From Bacteroidales bacterium (GTDB taxonomy: Bacteria; Bacteroidota; Bacteroidia; Bacteroidales; UBA1556), in contig JAOZSY010000085.1 of the NCBI GenBank assembly GCA_029939445.1, positions 1-8,268 of the forward strand: a stretch of 8,268 nucleotides of DNA. The letters are read 5' to 3'. The translations under genes were made by a program, and so were the position numbers. The number at the start of each line of letters is the position of its first letter. Within the stretch, counting starts at the first letter, position 1. Positions 6,281-8,268 of this stretch are shown piece by piece. The notes under the pieces are model-generated. The model had not been told where the DNA came from, did not search any database, and was given only the letters and a program-made list of their open reading frames with translations.

Positions 6281-8268
6281 CTATTTATCATCTTTAGCTT
6301 CAATCTTCTTTAATAACTCTTCTGCTTTTGCCTTTTCAGACTCTTGCATTTCAGCTTTAAGAGATTCAAGAACTCCTAAGTCACCAAGAGTAGTTTTCTC
6401 GATATTCTTATTTACGTTCTTCATTGCTTTAGATGTATTCTTAGCATCAGCTCTTTTAATAGCATTTGCTTTAGCTTTAGCACCAGCTTCTACTTGTTGG
6501 TTGATACGGTTATGAGAAAGAATGATTTTCTTATTGTCCTTAGAGAATTCGATAACCATAAAGTCTAATGTTTCATCTACTTTAGGCATAGTGCCATCTT
6601 CTTTGCTTAAGTGACGCTTAGGAGTAAAACCTTCTACACCATAAGGAAGAGATACAATAGCACCTTTTTCGTTAATAGAAGTAATAGTTCCTTTATGTAC
6701 ACTGTTTACATTAAATACAGTTTCGAATACATCCCAAGGATTTTCTTCTAACTGCTTATGGCCTAAGCTTAAACGACGGTTATTCATATCAACATCTAAT
6801 ACAACAACTTCCATCTTCTCACTAATCTTAGTAAACTCAGCAGGGTGCTTAATTTTCTTAGACCAACTTAAGTCAGAAATGTGTACTAAACCATCAACAC
6901 CTTCTTCTAGCTCAACAAAGATACCGAAGTTAGTGAAGTTACGTACTATTGATGTATGCTTAGTTCCCTTAGGGTACTTCTCGTCAATATTAGCCCATGG
7001 ATCTGGAATAAGTTGCTTGATACCTAATGACATCTTGCGCTCTTCGCGATCTAGAGTTAAGATTACAGCTTCTACTTCGTCGCCTACTTTCAAGAAATCT
7101 TGAGCAGTACGTAAATGCTGTGACCATGACATTTCGCTAACGTGAACAAGTCCTTCAACTCCTGAAGCAATTTCAACAAATGCACCGTAGTCAGCAATAA
7201 CAACAACTTTACCTTTAACTTTATCTTCAATCTTAAGGTTCTCATCAAGAGAATCCCATGGGTGAGGAGTTAATTGTTTTAAGCCAAGAGCAATACGTTT
7301 CTTTCCTTCGTCGAAGTCAAGGATAACAACATTGATCTTTTGATCAAGAGATACAATCTCTTCTGGGTGATTGATACGACCCCATGAAAGGTCAGTAATA
7401 TGGATAAGACCATCAACACCACCAAGGTCGATAAATACACCATAAGAAGTAATGTTTTTAACAGTACCTTCAAGTACTTGACCTTTTTCAAGCTTAGCCA
7501 TAATCTCAGCTCTTTGCTTTTCAAGCTCATCTTGAATAAGTGCTTTATGCGATACAACCACGTTTTTGAATTCGTTATTAATTTTAACAACTTTGAATTC
7601 CATGTTTTTACCAACATAAATATCGTAATCGCGGATTGGCTTAACATCAATTTGCGATCCTGGAAGGAAAGCCTCAATGCCAAATACATCTACAATTAAA
7701 CCACCTTTAGTACGACATTTAACGAAACCATTAATGATTTCATCTTTTTCGTGTGCCTCATTAACATTATCCCATGATTTTAGGATACGTGCTTTTTTAT
7801 GAGAAAGAATTAATTGACCATTAACATCTTCCTGGCTTTCAATATATACGTCAATCTCGCTACCAATTTCAACGTCTTCCATATAACGAAGTTCGTTAAC
7901 TGAAAGTACACCATCACTTTTGAAACCAATGTTGATAACTACCTCACGACTATTCTTAGACATGATAGTTCCTTTAACAACTTGTTGCTCAGTAATAGTT
8001 TTTAAAGTCTTTTCGTAGATTGCTGCATCAGCATCATCTGTAGCAACAGAGATAGTATTTTCGTCTTCTACATTATCGAAATCGAATTCTAGGGGAGCTT
8101 CATCTAAATTAGGAAGTTGATATTCAGCCTTAGGAGCCTCAGCAACTTTTTCCTCTACTTTAGGAGCTTCTTCTTTTTTAACTTCTTCTTTTACTTCAGC
8201 TTTTGGAGCTTCCTCTATTTTAGCTTCTTCAACTTTTGCCTCAGCTTTTGGAGCTTCCTCTACTTTAG
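6281..8268 (-). CDS. rpsA: 30S ribosomal protein bS1, N-terminus outside window
   Basis: The frame ends at TAG 6281-6283 and is open to the right edge: 661 complete codons with no upstream stop, so the start lies beyond 8268. ATG at 7961-7963 is internal, because it falls inside the first strand of S1 domain 1 ('VVKGTIMSKNSREVVINIGF'). Numbering visible residues: 1-48 are a Glu/Lys/Ala/Pro-rich repeat; 52-70 an acidic segment ('APLEFDFDNVEDE') resembling the conserved N-terminus of Bacteroides S1; six S1 (OB-fold) RNA-binding domains follow at about 97-160, 175-242, 262-331, 348-418, 434-505 and 521-587. Domains 3-5 are the most canonical ('YGVFIDLGGVDGLIHITDLS'). The last 74 residues are a charged Ala/Lys tail with 'TTLGDLGVLESLKAEM', shared with relatives. 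S1 binds mRNA on the small subunit and helps load it; E. coli S1 has 557 residues and six domains. In a lineage without Shine-Dalgarno signals, S1 contact with A/U-rich leaders may matter more (inference). Promoter and any autoregulatory leader are out of view. Confidence 0.97.
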   Translation of the reverse strand, partial: KVEEAPKAEAKVEEAKIEEAPKAEVKEEVKKEEAPKVEEKVAEAPKAEYQLPNLDEAPLEFDFDNVEDENTISVATDDADAAIYEKTLKTITEQQVVKGTIMSKNSREVVINIGFKSDGVLSVNELRYMEDVEIGSEIDVYIESQEDVNGQLILSHKKARILKSWDNVNEAHEKDEIINGFVKCRTKGGLIVDVFGIEAFLPGSQIDVKPIRDYDIYVGKNMEFKVVKINNEFKNVVVSHKALIQDELEKQRAEIMAKLEKGQVLEGTVKNITSYGVFIDLGGVDGLIHITDLSWGRINHPEEIVSLDQKINVVILDFDEGKKRIALGLKQLTPHPWDSLDENLKIEDKVKGKVVVIADYGAFVEIASGVEGLVHVSEMSWSQHLRTAQDFLKVGDEVEAVILTLDREERKMSLGIKQLIPDPWANIDEKYPKGTKHTSIVRNFTNFGIFVELEEGVDGLVHISDLSWSKKIKHPAEFTKISEKMEVVVLDVDMNNRRLSLGHKQLEENPWDVFETVFNVNSVHKGTITSINEKGAIVSLPYGVEGFTPKRHLSKEDGTMPKVDETLDFMVIEFSKDNKKIILSHNRINQQVEAGAKAKANAIKRADAKNTSKAMKNVNKNIEKTTLGDLGVLESLKAEMQESEKAKAEELLKKIEAKDDK
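8196..8262 (-). repeat. 45-bp-period tandem repeat within the rpsA N-terminal extension
   Basis: An exact 22-base sequence occurs at 8196-8217 and again at 8241-8262, offset by 45 bases (15 codons), so the frame is kept. At protein level the units read EEAPKAE with Val/Ile and Lys spacers, and degenerate copies continue leftward to about 8119. The array reaches the window edge and may continue beyond it. Confidence 0.75.

Noticed and set aside
7279..7689. A 136-residue frame inside rpsA on the same strand
   Set aside because: It is out of frame with the six S1 domains that clearly occupy this stretch, and its Leu/Ser/Lys composition shows no family features.
7961..7963. ATG as the rpsA start
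   Set aside because: The frame is open upstream and the residues before it complete S1 domain 1.
1..8268. CRISPR array, insertion sequence, phage or defence island
   Set aside because: No regularly spaced repeats apart from the coding repeat in rpsA, no transposase or integrase frames, no terminal inverted repeats, no tRNA attachment site.

Overview
The window is AT-rich bacterial DNA from a member of the Bacteroidota. Four things point there. One promoter matches the phylum's TTG-N19-TAnnTTTG form. The gene starts lack Shine-Dalgarno sequences and have A/T-rich leaders. Two envelope genes belong to families typical of the phylum (TPR plus PD40 propeller; DUF5723-like barrel with thrombospondin type-3 repeats). 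The ribosomal protein S1 has the acidic N-terminal segment and C-terminal 'LGDLG..ESLK' tail of this group. A marine or gut relative of the Bacteroidales/Marinilabiliales is plausible, but the genus cannot be fixed from this sequence.

Layout, left to right. Positions 1-1022 (minus) hold the first half of a secreted TPR/PD40 protein resembling the type IX secretion component PorE and related OmpA-family proteins; it runs off the left edge. A hairpin terminator at 1181-1214 separates it from a second minus-strand envelope gene (1239-3014), a predicted outer-membrane barrel ending in three calcium-binding-type TSP3 repeats and a Lys/Glu-rich tail, without the OmpA domain often found there. A 357-base divergent intergenic region (3015-3371) carries a near-ideal promoter for the rightward genes, a perfect 13-bp inverted repeat just upstream of it, and weaker promoter candidates for the leftward gene.

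Rightward, an ABC-F ATPase of the YbiT/YkpA type (3372-4985) and the universally conserved ATPase YchF (5009-6109) lie 23 bases apart and are probably co-transcribed. They end at a strong terminator. A second terminator facing the other way ends the convergent rpsA gene (ribosomal protein bS1, 6281 to beyond 8268, minus). Its first in-window ATG (7963) is internal: the frame stays open to the right edge and encodes an extra repetitive Glu/Lys/Ala/Pro segment.

Functionally the left half concerns the outer envelope and the right half translation (ABC-F, YchF, S1). I see no mobile element, CRISPR array, tRNA, rRNA or defence system. Most of the window is conserved chromosomal backbone. The points most worth a second look are the degenerate second ATP site of the ABC-F protein, the repeat-built N-terminal extension of S1, the OmpA-less TSP3 protein with its charged tail, and the inverted repeat at the ABC-F/YchF promoter.
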